Assembly: GCF_000632845.1 (NCBI RefSeq) | Contig: NZ_CP007474.1 | Coordinates: 186,001 to 250,000, forward strand | Source: Ehrlichia japonica | GTDB lineage: Bacteria > Pseudomonadota > Alphaproteobacteria > Rickettsiales > Anaplasmataceae | Direction: 5' to 3' | DNA length: 64,000 nt | Part shown: positions 32,033 to 41,179 of the stretch, piece by piece | Layout: each line of letters begins with the position of its first letter | How positions within the stretch are numbered: the first letter of the stretch is position 1 | Position numbers and translations under genes: made by a program | The notes under the pieces: model-generated | Told to the model about the DNA's origin: nothing | What the model saw: the letters and a program-made list of their open reading frames with translations, nothing else | Database searches by the model: none

Positions 32033-32671
32033 TTACACAGATTGAATAGCACTAAGGTACCACTTTTTATTAGAAAGTGTTGTATCTTTCCTAAAAGTCC
32101 ATGTATCCTCAATCTTATTAATTTTGGATGTACTGCCCTGTAAAACGTTATCATTACTGTCTTTTACAAAGTTTATTTGTTCAGAGATGAATTTTACTGT
32201 GATGTATGCTGTATTTCCTGAAAGATCTAGTTTTGTTATTTTGTGAGATGTTATTGATACAATGATGTCCTTATATAGTTGCCCCAGTGCTTTTCGGTTT
32301 TCTATCTCTTCCACGAATGAATTATATAAATTAGTATCTAATAACATAGACAGTATATGTACATTTCCTTCATTAAAAGCCTTTATTATAATTTCAAATG
32401 CCTTCACTGATCCATCCATGAAGTGTTTTAGCGAAAATTCTTTATCTTTCTTTTTGATGTGATTTATTGTTGATTTATCATTTTCGCTACAAGCTTCCAT
32501 TACAGACTCTATATCAATATCAGTATCATCATATTCTTGTATATCTTCCATGACTATACTTATGGTTTGTGAAGTGTTACTTGTTTGTAATCCTGACATC
32601 TTTCCAAGAGAGTTGTACAAACGGAAAAAGATGAATGCTGCTAAAAATGCATATATTGCTAATTCAACCAT
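32033..32671 (-). CDS. Tim44-like domain protein
   Basis: A 212-residue protein with an N-terminal membrane segment (about 2-17, AIYAFLAAFIFFRLY) and an acidic linker. The C-terminal Tim44-like domain spans about 85-212: KHFMDGSVKAFEIIIKAFNEG, SMLLDTNLYNSFVEEIENR, then a beta-rich end with TWTFRKDTTLSNKKWYLSAIQ. The bacterial family is related to mitochondrial Tim44 and is anchored at the inner membrane. It is divergent from secB, with about 120 bases between starts, a gene pair common in alphaproteobacteria. Confidence 0.9.
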   Translation of the reverse strand: MVELAIYAFLAAFIFFRLYNSLGKMSGLQTSNTSQTISIVMEDIQEYDDTDIDIESVMEACSENDKSTINHIKKKDKEFSLKHFMDGSVKAFEIIIKAFNEGNVHILSMLLDTNLYNSFVEEIENRKALGQLYKDIIVSITSHKITKLDLSGNTAYITVKFISEQINFVKDSNDNVLQGSTSKINKIEDTWTFRKDTTLSNKKWYLSAIQSV

Positions 32672-32791
32672 ATAATCCTAATTTTTATTGACAAAAATGT
32701 ATACTGTGTGTACTCAATTATATTATAGCTTAGTGTATGTTAATCAATAATTAATTACATTATTTTTATTATTACTTGGGAGTTTGTGGGT

Positions 32792-33310
32792 ATGTCGTGT
32801 AAGTTAAAGGTTAAGGGTCAATATATTAAGGATCTTTCATTTGAAAATCCGAATTCTCCGCAGATTTTTTTGATGATTAGTAAAACCCCACCTGAAATTA
32901 GTATTTCTGTTAATGTCAGTTCTGTAAGTCTTCCAGTAAAAACACAAGATCAGGAGAATGAACAATCTTTGGATAATAAAGTGGAGCCGTTATATGAAGT
33001 TATTCTTCAGGTTAATGCAGAAGCTCGAGTTGGTACTACAGTAGCGTTTATTTGTGAAGTTAAGTATTGTGGTGTATTTTGTATTGAAGGTTATGATGTA
33101 AGTAATATACAGGAGTTAAGTCAGGAAGAAATGAAAAAGATGTTGTTAGTTTCTGCTCCAACTATTCTATTTCCATTTGCTAGGGAGTTGATTTTTAATA
33201 TCACTTCTAGAGGTGGATTTCCTCCTTTGTTGCTTAATATTGTAGATTTTGAAGCTATGTATGAATCTCAAATAAGGCAAAATGATAACAGTCAAGAATT
33301 TGTAAAGTAG
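32792..33310 (+). CDS. secB: Protein-export chaperone SecB
   Basis: Cytosolic tetrameric chaperone that keeps preproteins unfolded and hands them to SecA. The 172-residue protein matches the family: [15 protein letters not shown] near the N terminus, [13 protein letters not shown], and [14 protein letters not shown] [33 protein letters not shown] near the end. The ATG at 32792 has a TGGGAG site at good distance; a GTG two codons earlier is less likely. Confidence 0.96.
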   Translation: MSCKLKVKGQYIKDLSFENPNSPQIFLMISKTPPEISISVNVSSVSLPVKTQDQENEQSLDNKVEPLYEVILQVNAEARVGTTVAFICEVKYCGVFCIEGYDVSNIQELSQEEMKKMLLVSAPTILFPFARELIFNITSRGGFPPLLLNIVDFEAMYESQIRQNDNSQEFVK

Positions 33311-33386
33311 ATTTTTAATTTGTGAGTTAAGACAGCTTGTAGTAATTAGTTTTTAATTAGTTAAATTAATACAGGTTTTTTGTATT

Positions 33387-34100
33387 ATGAAAGTTTTAGT
33401 AACAGGTGGACTATTCTTTTTATTTGTAGTGGCTTTCTTATTTAATTTTGCATTTTGTTCTGATAATCATAATCAGGAACTTTCTCAGAAATTTTATTCT
33501 GATACCCTTGTCAAATTAAGTGATGATATCACTGCTCAAGAGTTGTTAAATTTATTGCCTAGTGATCGTTTTATAGGTAATACAAAAGCTCCAGTTGTGA
33601 TAATAGAATATGCTTCTTTTTCATGTATGCATTGTGCACATTTTACACTAAATGTATTTCCAGAATTGGAGCGTAAATACATTAGAACAGGTAAAGTGCT
33701 ATACATTTTTAGAAATTTTCCTTTAGATTATATATCATTAAAAGCTGCAATGTTAGGAACATGTTATAATACTGCTAGTAGCTTTTTTACTTATACCAAA
33801 GCGGTATTTAGTTCCATAGAAGCATTGGTGACTCATTATAAGGATTTAGGGGTATTATCTAATATTGCAAAGATTAGTAACGTTAGTGATGAAAGATTTG
33901 ATAAATGTATTAATGATGAAGATATAATGAATTATATTATTCAAGAGAAATTTGTTGCAAATAGGAAACTACAGGTAAATGCTACACCTGTGTTTTTTAT
34001 TAATGGGAAGAAGTATGATAAACCTCATGATATTGAAAGCTTTTCTGAGACGATTGATGAATTGATTATACTACATCCAAATTATTCGTTGGTAAGGTGA
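33387..34100 (+). CDS. DsbA-family thiol:disulfide oxidoreductase
   Basis: A 237-residue exported thioredoxin-fold protein. A hydrophobic signal segment spans about 6-24. The active site CMHC is at 80-83 in EYASFSCMHCAHF, and the cis-proline loop is NATPVFFINGKKY. It resembles the DsbA/Com1 group found in intracellular bacteria. The signal end (FAFC) could be a weak lipobox but does not fit the rule well. It probably oxidises or shuffles disulfides of envelope proteins. It is 76 bases after secB on the same strand. Confidence 0.9.
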   Translation: MKVLVTGGLFFLFVVAFLFNFAFCSDNHNQELSQKFYSDTLVKLSDDITAQELLNLLPSDRFIGNTKAPVVIIEYASFSCMHCAHFTLNVFPELERKYIRTGKVLYIFRNFPLDYISLKAAMLGTCYNTASSFFTYTKAVFSSIEALVTHYKDLGVLSNIAKISNVSDERFDKCINDEDIMNYIIQEKFVANRKLQVNATPVFFINGKKYDKPHDIESFSETIDELIILHPNYSLVR

Positions 34101-34252
34101 TAAATCTTAAATTTGAAAAACTTCTTAACCTACATGATGTTCTACAGATCTGTATATCGTTACTTTAACTGAAAGGTTTAACACATTTGTTGTTGTGTTA
34201 GGATTAGGCATTTTTTATATAAGATTTTTTATTTCAATATGCACACATGCTG

Positions 34253-35518
34253 TTATATATAAAACATTTGAGCTATATCGTTATAAGAAGGTAGGTTTTC
34301 AATTTGACCTATGGCTGCCAAGGTTATTTTATTATTACTTCCTAGTAAATTATTAATACAGTTTTGGATGTCTGTGACTGTAATTGTAGAGATTTGTTTT
34401 ATTAACTCTTCTTTTGAAATGTATCGATTATAGTGAGAATAATAATATCCCAAGGATTCAGCCCGTGCAGTAGTACTTTCCCTTGACATGAGTATCTCAG
34501 ATGTTATTTTATCTTTTGCTCTTGTTACCTCATTTTCTTGCAGGTTGGTGGTAATGTTTTTTACTTCAGAAGCTATAGTAGCAAGTAATTGACTTAGATT
34601 GCCTTTATCAGTTGCTGCATATATAGAGAAAATACCATTATCGTTATAGCTCGAGTTAAAAGATGATATGGTATAGACTAGTCCTAGTTGTTCGCGAATT
34701 TTTTGAAAAAGACGTGATGACATACCATTTCCTAATATTGAATCTAGAATTTGTATAGTATAGAATTGATCATCTTTATATGAAACACTAGGGAATCCTA
34801 TAACTAGATGTACTTGTTCTAAATTCCTTATTTCCCTGTATTCTCCACTCAAGTAAATTGATTGATCTGCTGTTTTTCGTTCTGATTTTTTCATGTGAGA
34901 GAAGTACTGAGATACTAAATCAATTACTTCTTCATGTGAAATATTCCCAGCTACTGATAGTAACATGTTTCCGGCATGATAATATTCACTCATGTAAGTG
35001 TGTAAGTCTGCTTTAGACAAGTTAGTTACTGATTCTGGAGTACCTAAAATGCATTTTCCGAATATTTGGTTAGGATAAGCAGCTTCTATATACTTATCGA
35101 AAATTATGCTAGTAGGAGAATCGTTTGTTTGATATATTTCCTGTAATACCACTCCTTTTTCTTTATCTATTTCTTCCTCAGGAAATTGAGAGTTTAGTAT
35201 TATATCTGCAAGAACTTCTATAGCTATTTTGATGTCTCTTTTTAGTGTTTTTACATGATAAACAGTGTGTTCTCTATCTGTATGTGCATTGAAATTTCCG
35301 CCTATATTATCAAAGATCTGTGCTATATCGAGAGCAGTACGAGTTTTAGTGCCTTTGAAAGCCATGTGTTCTAGAAAATGAGAGATGCCTGTGATAGCTT
35401 CATTCTCATATCTACTTCCAACATTTATCCAAATGTTAATAGATACAGATTCTACATGAGGCATTGTGTCAGTTATTATAGTAAAATTATTGTTAAGTTG
35501 TGTAATCTTTGGTGACAT
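34253..35518 (-). CDS. M16-family zinc protease (processing peptidase type)
   Basis: A 421-residue metallopeptidase of the mitochondrial processing peptidase-beta type. The inverted zinc motif HFLEH is at 47-51, and the third ligand is expected in the EEEIDKEKGVVLQEI segment. The second-half GNGMSSRLFQKIREQLGLVY pattern is intact. No signal peptide is visible. In Rickettsiales such genes are orthologous to MPP subunits. The physiological substrate is unknown. Confidence 0.94.
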   Translation of the reverse strand: MSPKITQLNNNFTIITDTMPHVESVSINIWINVGSRYENEAITGISHFLEHMAFKGTKTRTALDIAQIFDNIGGNFNAHTDREHTVYHVKTLKRDIKIAIEVLADIILNSQFPEEEIDKEKGVVLQEIYQTNDSPTSIIFDKYIEAAYPNQIFGKCILGTPESVTNLSKADLHTYMSEYYHAGNMLLSVAGNISHEEVIDLVSQYFSHMKKSERKTADQSIYLSGEYREIRNLEQVHLVIGFPSVSYKDDQFYTIQILDSILGNGMSSRLFQKIREQLGLVYTISSFNSSYNDNGIFSIYAATDKGNLSQLLATIASEVKNITTNLQENEVTRAKDKITSEILMSRESTTARAESLGYYYSHYNRYISKEELIKQISTITVTDIQNCINNLLGSNNKITLAAIGQIENLPSYNDIAQMFYI

Positions 35519-36150
35519 GACTTTGAATAAGAAATTAGTGTCTTAAGTTTATACAGTTAATAATATAACAGCAACAAATATATGATATAACATCAATATT
35601 TAAGAATTAAGACTTATCTGGATTCTGAAGAATTTTCATAATAATGTTTTATCACCCAATTGTAATTAAGAATATTGTCTGTGCTGATGCATAAAGTATT
35701 ATCTAAATATTTTTAGAATTTTTAACAATGTATTTATGATGAAAACATTTGATTAAAAATAGTAGTTTTCAATTATATTGTTTGTTTTATAAAAACTTTA
35801 AAAGATGGGAACAATCATTACAAAGATATATGATACTACTTTTATTAAATACTAATTTTATATAATAATAGTTGACAAAGGTATTAATGATTACAAATAG
35901 GGTTATAGTAAATTTACTGGTATTGTTCTGCATTAATGCTGTGTTAGTTTAATTATTGCAATAAAAATTTGAAATCTAGTAATTTTGTGTAACTGTTTGT
36001 GATTTTTATCATAAAAAGTGAAAACTTGTGTAGTTTATTATAGTATTGATATTGCTTGTTAAATTGTAAAAAAAATGATAAAAGTAATAAGCTAGATTTC
36101 TCAGCGATAGTAGAAAGTGTATAACATTGTCAATAGATTAAGGTTTTAGT
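35519..36150. other. Non-coding gap
   Basis: About 630 bases between the divergent M16 protease and flavoprotein genes. No RNA gene, no clear repeat and no remnant is seen. Both promoters should lie here. Confidence 0.35.
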
Positions 36151-37554
36151 TTGCGTAAAAAAATTAAGAAAGTATTAATTTCCGGTAAAAGTGTGTGGCC
36201 AATAATAGAAGGTGGGAAGGGTATAGGTGCAAGTGACGGTAGAACTGCAGGTGCTTTTGCTGCTGCTTCTGCTGTTGGTACTTTTTCTGGGGCATGTGCT
36301 AGATTAGTTGATGATAATGGAGAACATGTTCCTTTAGTATATCGTGGAAAGACTAGATTGGAGCGTCATAATGAACTAATAAACTATAGTATTGATGCAG
36401 CAGTGAGTCAAGCTAAGATAGCTCATGAGATATCAAAAGGGTTAGGAAGAATACATATGAATGTACTGTGGGAAATGGGAGGTGTTCAGCGGGTACTTCA
36501 TGGTGTGCTTGATAAAGCGCGTGGATTAATTCATGGTATTACTTGTGGTGCTGGTATGCCATATAAGTTAGCTGAGATAGCTTCCCAATATCAAGTTTAT
36601 TACTATCCCATTGTTTCTTCGATGAGAGCATTTAAAATTTTATGGCAACGTTCTTATAAAAAATTTTCTAAAAAACTCCTGGGTGGAGTTGTATATGAAG
36701 ATCCTTGGTTAGCTGGTGGTCATAATGGACTGAGTAATAGTGAATCTCCTGATAATCCACAAGATCCTTTTGAAAGGATTGCAGCGATTCGCGCGTACAT
36801 GAATGAAGTTGGATTATCTGATGTTGTATTAATCATGGCAGGTGGTGTTTGGCATTTAAAGGATTGGGAATTATGGTTAGATAATGATCTAATTGGTCCA
36901 ATAGCATTTCAATTTGGGACGAGACCTTTATTAACTCAAGAGAGTCCAATTTCTTCTGGATGGAAGAAAAAATTAGTATCTTTAAAACCTGGTGATGTTT
37001 TTTTGAATAGATTTAGCCCAACAGGCTTTTATTCTTCTGCAGTTGAAAATGAGTTTATAAAGGAATTGCAGGAACGTAATGCACGTCAGATTGCATTTGA
37101 AAATGAAATGACTGAAGAATGCAGTGCGGAGCTTTTTATTGGTGGTAGAGGTAGAAAGGTATATGTGCATCCTGAAGATAAGAAGTTGTCTGAGTCTTGG
37201 ATGGCTATGGGTTATACAGATGCTTTGAAGACACCAGATAATACTTTAATATTTGTTACTCAGAGCAAATCAAGAAGCATTAGAGAAGATCAAATAAACT
37301 GTATGGGATGTTTAAGCCATTGTAAATTTAGTAATTGGAAAGATTACGGAGATTATAATACTGGTATTAAGCCAGATGTTCGTAGTTTTTGTATTCAAAA
37401 AACGTTACAAAATATTATTGCTGGGGCTGATCATGAACATGAGCTTATGTTTTCTGGTCATAATGCGTATAAGTTTGTACAAGATGAATTTTATAAAGAT
37501 GGATATATTCCTACAGTCAAAGAACTTGTTGATAGGATCTTAACTGGATATTGA
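36151..37554 (+). CDS. FMN-dependent oxidoreductase, YrpB/nitronate monooxygenase-like
   Basis: A 467-residue TIM-barrel flavoprotein. The start (SVWPIIEGGKGIGASDGRTAGAFAAASAVGTFSG), the ITCGAGMPYKL segment and the later IMAGGVWHLKDWELWL and GPIAFQFGTRPLL segments fit the COG2070 (YrpB/NMO) family. It is longer than usual. The extra C-terminal part has cysteines at 384, 387, 391 and 414 (CMGCLSHC plus one), possibly a metal or Fe-S site. It starts with TTG at 36151, with AAGG about 8 bases upstream. Substrate unknown. Confidence 0.8.
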   Translation: MRKKIKKVLISGKSVWPIIEGGKGIGASDGRTAGAFAAASAVGTFSGACARLVDDNGEHVPLVYRGKTRLERHNELINYSIDAAVSQAKIAHEISKGLGRIHMNVLWEMGGVQRVLHGVLDKARGLIHGITCGAGMPYKLAEIASQYQVYYYPIVSSMRAFKILWQRSYKKFSKKLLGGVVYEDPWLAGGHNGLSNSESPDNPQDPFERIAAIRAYMNEVGLSDVVLIMAGGVWHLKDWELWLDNDLIGPIAFQFGTRPLLTQESPISSGWKKKLVSLKPGDVFLNRFSPTGFYSSAVENEFIKELQERNARQIAFENEMTEECSAELFIGGRGRKVYVHPEDKKLSESWMAMGYTDALKTPDNTLIFVTQSKSRSIREDQINCMGCLSHCKFSNWKDYGDYNTGIKPDVRSFCIQKTLQNIIAGADHEHELMFSGHNAYKFVQDEFYKDGYIPTVKELVDRILTGY

Positions 37555-37659
37555 TAATTAGTATTTTGTTTATAGTTTTTTATTATTCGACACATAAAAA
37601 TCCTCTCTTGATACTTTGTAGTTTTTTTAATCTTTACTGTTTGAACAGTTTTATGCTCA

Positions 37660-38061
37660 GTGTAATTTATCAACATATATTTTTATTTAGATGTTTACTG
37701 GGAATGCAATAGTTTTATTATTGGCAGAAATTAATTATAAAATTTTTATATATAGTGGTATATACACATATAGTACACTACACAATGTGTAGTGTACTTA
37801 ACATTGTTCTATCAAATGTTGTGAGTATCTTACAAACATATCTATTTCTAATTAATATTGTTTATTGTATATAAAGGATCCATCTTTTCTCAGGTATGTG
37901 AATAATATTGATGGGTAATATTCCACATTGCTAGGGTAGTTTTATATTAAGTGTGATGTAGATGTTTATCAGCATATATTTTTTATTTTAGTGATTGCTA
38001 AGAATACGATATAAGATTTGTGTATACATTGGAATGGGTGATACAATGGGGGTTACTGTAA
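37660..38061. repeat. Degenerate copy of the ribE 3' end and flank (~300-bp unit)
   Basis: The stretch from about 37660 to 37950 repeats, with much drift, the sequence from about 37960 to 38240. TTATCAACATATATTTTTATTTAG at 37666 matches TTATCAGCATATATTTTTTATTTTAG 300 bases later. The ribE-coding words CAGGTATGTGGAATAATATT and AAGCATGTCTACTTCTA have echoes at about 37891 (CAGGTATGTGAATAATATT) and 37840 (AAACATATCTATTTCTA). The copy lies downstream of minus-strand ribE and codes for nothing. Confidence 0.7.
37772..37798. terminator. Perfect 12-bp hairpin between convergent genes
   Basis: AGTACACTACAC (37772-37783), loop AAT, GTGTAGTGTACT (37787-37798): a perfect 12-bp stem with a 3-base loop. 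It lies between the convergent flavoprotein and ribE genes. It lacks a T tract on either side, so it may end or protect transcripts from both directions, but could also be a protein-binding palindrome. Confidence 0.5.
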
Positions 38062-38670
38062 CTATATTTTAATATTATATTTATATAAACGTTCTAAGTG
38101 CTTTGCAAGCATGTCTACTTCTATATTAATGGTATCATTTACTTTGTTATATTGAAATGTTGTATTTTTCCAGGTATGTGGAATAATATTTACGGATAAT
38201 ATTTCGTTAGATATAGAATTAATAGTCAATGATACTCCATCTATGGCTATTGATCCTTTTATTATCATATATTTTAATAACGAATCTGGTATATAGAACT
38301 CCATGTTATAGGAGCTATTTACGTTAGTAATTGATATGATCTTTCCTATTCCATCAACATGTCCTTGTACAAAATGTCCATCTATCCGGTCAGTTATTCT
38401 TAAGGCTGGCTCTAAATTAATCTTTGTTCCTTCTTTCCAATATGCAGCACTAGTGATAGATAGAGTCGCATTCGAAACATCAACAAAAAAACATCTGTTA
38501 TTTAATTCTACTACACTTAGGCAGATACCAGAACACCCTATAGAATCACCTATTGTTGTCTCACTTAAAAAATTATGATTAGTAGGTTCTATTGTAATTC
38601 TTTTATCGCAACCTTTTATATTATCTATTTGAGTAACAGTACCGACATTTTCTATTATGCCTTTAAACAT
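38062..38670 (-). CDS. ribE: Riboflavin synthase, alpha chain
   Basis: Dismutates two 6,7-dimethyl-8-ribityllumazines to riboflavin. The 202-residue protein has the two internally similar lumazine-binding halves. It begins MFKGIIENVGTV, has GCSGICLSV in the first half and GSIAIDGVSLTIN in the second, with HFVQGHVDG between. The ATG at 38670 is the family start. The frame runs open 35 codons further upstream, but that part is hydrophobic and not homologous. Confidence 0.95.
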   Translation of the reverse strand: MFKGIIENVGTVTQIDNIKGCDKRITIEPTNHNFLSETTIGDSIGCSGICLSVVELNNRCFFVDVSNATLSITSAAYWKEGTKINLEPALRITDRIDGHFVQGHVDGIGKIISITNVNSSYNMEFYIPDSLLKYMIIKGSIAIDGVSLTINSISNEILSVNIIPHTWKNTTFQYNKVNDTINIEVDMLAKHLERLYKYNIKI

Positions 38671-38906
38671 CTTGTACCATAAATCATGGATGTGGCATTC
38701 TAGTATAATGGGTGAAAAAATGTCAATAAGAAAAAAATGTACAAAGGTTAGTATACACATAAGGGCGTATGCCAATAGATATCTAAAAGATTAATTTATT
38801 TTTTTAAAAAAATTAGTATATAATTATTTGTTAATAATATGTGTTGCTATTATTAGTATATATTAATTTTTATGTGATATTTTTTTACGAAAAAGGGTTT
38901 GTTTAT

Positions 38907-39284
38907 ATGTTAAATAATTCTAATGGTTTGATATCGTACGTTGAACGTAATCTTAGTAATTATAATACTGGTATAATGGATATAACTTTTGACTATCCTG
39001 GTGATTCTATTGATAATAATGAATCTTTCCATCGAAATTTTCATAATAGTACAGGTAAGGATGATTTCCTTGTTGTTGCTATAGTTGCATTTTATGTTCT
39101 TACTGTGGTTGTGGTAGCAGGGTTTGTATTTTGGATTCAAAATCGTGATATTATGCGTCGAAATGGTGATACAAAGCATGTTTGTTGTAGGATTCCTAGT
39201 ATGTTAGAAAGAGCAGAGAATGCTTGTAGTAGTATAGAACAAGAAGTTTTTTTACCAATTATTTCAGATAATATTAAGCAGTAA
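38907..39284 (+). CDS. Small single-pass membrane protein, unknown
   Basis: A 125-residue protein I do not recognise. The N-terminal part (about 1-50) is Asn/Ser-rich and polar. One strong membrane segment follows (about 52-75, DFLVVAIVAFYVLTVVVVAGFVFW), then a basic QNRDIMRRNGD stop-transfer and a tail of about 45 residues with CC. The ATG at 38907 has AAGGG 10 bases upstream; an in-frame start 22 codons earlier is less likely. Same architecture as the genes at 40567 and 42428. Confidence 0.75.
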   Translation: MLNNSNGLISYVERNLSNYNTGIMDITFDYPGDSIDNNESFHRNFHNSTGKDDFLVVAIVAFYVLTVVVVAGFVFWIQNRDIMRRNGDTKHVCCRIPSMLERAENACSSIEQEVFLPIISDNIKQ

Positions 39285-39819
39285 CAACTAATAGACGAAG
39301 GGGTAGATGTTCTGAAGTTGATTTAATTAAAGCAAGAAATGTGTGTAGTATATTATTTTTATATTGTTTAAATCTGATATATTGCTGTAGGTAATTTATC
39401 TTAAGACTTAATATGAGATTATTGTTGTAACTTGGTTTTTTATTCATTTTTCTGTAAGAGATATAATAATAGTGGTTATATGTGTTTGAAGAATTATAAA
39501 TTATTATATATACATGCTAATTTTTTAAAAAAATAACTTAACTTTTTAAGCATATATTGATATACAACCTTATGTGTGCTCTACTTTTGTGCATTTTTTC
39601 ATCTGTTATGCTAGAATGCTGCATCTATAATTTATAGTATAAGGTGTTTAAGCGTAAAGATATTGAAATTATTATTCAAGTAGACCACATAAGAGTTTGC
39701 AATAGAAGGATTACAATAAAACCCTTAGCTGTTTTTAAGTAGCATAAAAATAAGTGACGCTATAGGGTATTTGTTTAATGTATAATAACATGTGTTTTAT
39801 AGCTAGTGTTAAGTTCAAT
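39285..39819. other. Non-coding gap
   Basis: AT-rich, stops in all frames, nothing recognised up to the start of the 23S-like remnant. Confidence 0.35.
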
Positions 39820-39849
39820 TTATGAATTAAGGTAGTGGTGTTTTAATAG

Positions 39850-40070
39850 TAAATAGCAATCATGTATATATAGTTGGTAGAGATTGTTTACTAAAGGCAT
39901 GGGGTTCTAAAATATGTAAGCGACTATGAAACTAATATCTGTCTGAGTATTGGAATTAACGTGGAAAATGTTAAACTCCGATTCGAAATTTCAGTGAATC
40001 ACAGCTATCAAACTAACAGTCTTTTCAATTTAGTATTGATGAAAAGCCATGTAATGCGCTACTATGAATT
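39850..40070 (+). pseudogene. Decayed fragment of a 23S rRNA gene
   Basis: From 39882 to about 40023 the sequence can be aligned by eye, almost without gaps, to positions 23974-24118 of the 23S gene. GATTGTTTACTAAA matches GACTGTTTACTAAA, ATATGTAAGCG matches ACACGTAAGTG, TTAACGTG matches TTAACATG, CTCCGATTCGAA matches CTCCAATTCGAA, and CAAACTAACAGTC matches AAAACTGACGGTC. Many differences are transitions. Weaker similarity extends to about 39850 on the left (AGCAATCATG vs GGCAACCATA) and 40070 on the right. It is not functional rRNA. Confidence 0.8.
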
Positions 40071-40453
40071 TAAATATTGGATAGCTAAATAGTTCTAAAA
40101 AATGGGACTTATGTAATGTTAATATGAGGTAATGTCTGTAATATGTGTTGAGAGAAATATATTTTTAAATTGTAATTTTCTTATTAAAATTTTAAATTTA
40201 CTTGGCTTTGTGGCTTATGTATTTATAATTTATATATGTTTATGGATGGAGTTTGAATATGTGCTTACAAGACTTGATAAGATTTATTGTGAATATATGA
40301 GTCTTTGTAATACGTGTGAAGGGTTGTTATTTTGCTAGAAGAGCATTTTAAATATTTCAGATATTATAAAATTATATTTGTTACACAGTTCATATGGAAA
40401 ATAAAGTTTCAATTTTTTAAAAATTGATATTATAATTAACTATAGTGTGTTAG
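40071..40453. other. Gap after the 23S-like remnant
   Basis: A 68-codon open frame at 40132-40338 has a hydrophobic middle, but its GAGG site is only 2 bases from the ATG and nothing supports it as a gene. Otherwise nothing is seen. Confidence 0.3.
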
Positions 40454-40567
40454 TTGTTTTTTCTTAGCTGCTTGAGTAGTATCATAGCTTCTATTACTTC
40501 TGATGTTAGTAATAGTGTATCCTTTTTATTGAATGATACTATAAGTACAGATAAGGGAGGGGAATAA
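40454..40567 (+). CDS. Possible leader ORF, stop overlaps next start (TAATG)
   Basis: A 37-codon frame from a TTG at 40454 reads L-F-F-L-S-C-L-S-S-I-I-A-S then a polar Ser/Asp/Asn-rich part. It ends with TAA at 40565-40567, sharing one base with the ATG of the next gene. Composition resembles a short signal-like peptide. It could be a translationally coupled leader or chance. Confidence 0.25.
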   Translation: MFFLSCLSSIIASITSDVSNSVSFLLNDTISTDKGGE

Positions 40568-41001
40568 TGTTAGGTAATGCGGGTACTAATATCCTCAACA
40601 ATGTTGTTAATGGTGCTAGAACCAATACTGCAAGTAGTAGTGACCCATTATCTAGTACTACAAATGCTCGGAGTTCTATAGCCCACTTTAGTATACTACT
40701 AGGTGTAACTGTATTCTTATTAGTGATGTTATGTTGTATAGTTTGTATTGGCAGATGTAGAATACGTCGTGCACATCGCAGAAATCAGATACGACATTTA
40801 CGTGAGTATGGTCCTGGGCCCGATGTTCCGAATGTTGTAATAGAACTGGATGTGATACATAATGCTCAAAGTACTGAAAATCAGAATCAATGTATTGACA
40901 ATAAATATGTTGTGCATAGTCGTAGTTCTCAAGAGAATGGTGGTAATAGTAGTAATCAAGTGCAATCTGTATTTAGATTACATGATGTATTTCCCGGATG
41001 A
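40567..41001 (+). CDS. Small single-pass membrane protein, unknown
   Basis: A 144-residue protein without a recognised family. A polar Asn/Thr/Ser-rich N terminus (about 1-37) is followed by one membrane segment (about 39-62, HFSILLGVTVFLLVMLCCIVCIG). Then come a very basic RCRIRRAHRRNQIRHLR patch and a polar C-terminal tail rich in Asn, Gln and Ser. A strong GGGAGGGG Shine-Dalgarno (40555-40562) precedes the ATG closely. By the positive-inside rule the basic tail should be cytoplasmic and the short N terminus outside. Confidence 0.8.
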   Translation: MLGNAGTNILNNVVNGARTNTASSSDPLSSTTNARSSIAHFSILLGVTVFLLVMLCCIVCIGRCRIRRAHRRNQIRHLREYGPGPDVPNVVIELDVIHNAQSTENQNQCIDNKYVVHSRSSQENGGNSSNQVQSVFRLHDVFPG

Positions 41002-41179
41002 TTTGTAATGAAGTTATATGTGATATTCAACTTAGTACTTCTTTATTTAATGAATTTATTTTGCTAATGTGGTATGTTATAAAACTTATAATACAATTAG
41101 AATTGTTGTTAATTAACATGAGTATACTATTATTTTATATCTTAAGGGTCAGAGGATTATTGATGAAATGATTAAGAAT

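Noticed and set aside
40132..40338. 68-codon frame with a hydrophobic middle
   Set aside because: Its GAGG lies only 2 bases before the ATG, it adjoins a decayed rRNA fragment and has no recognisable similarity. Chance is likely.
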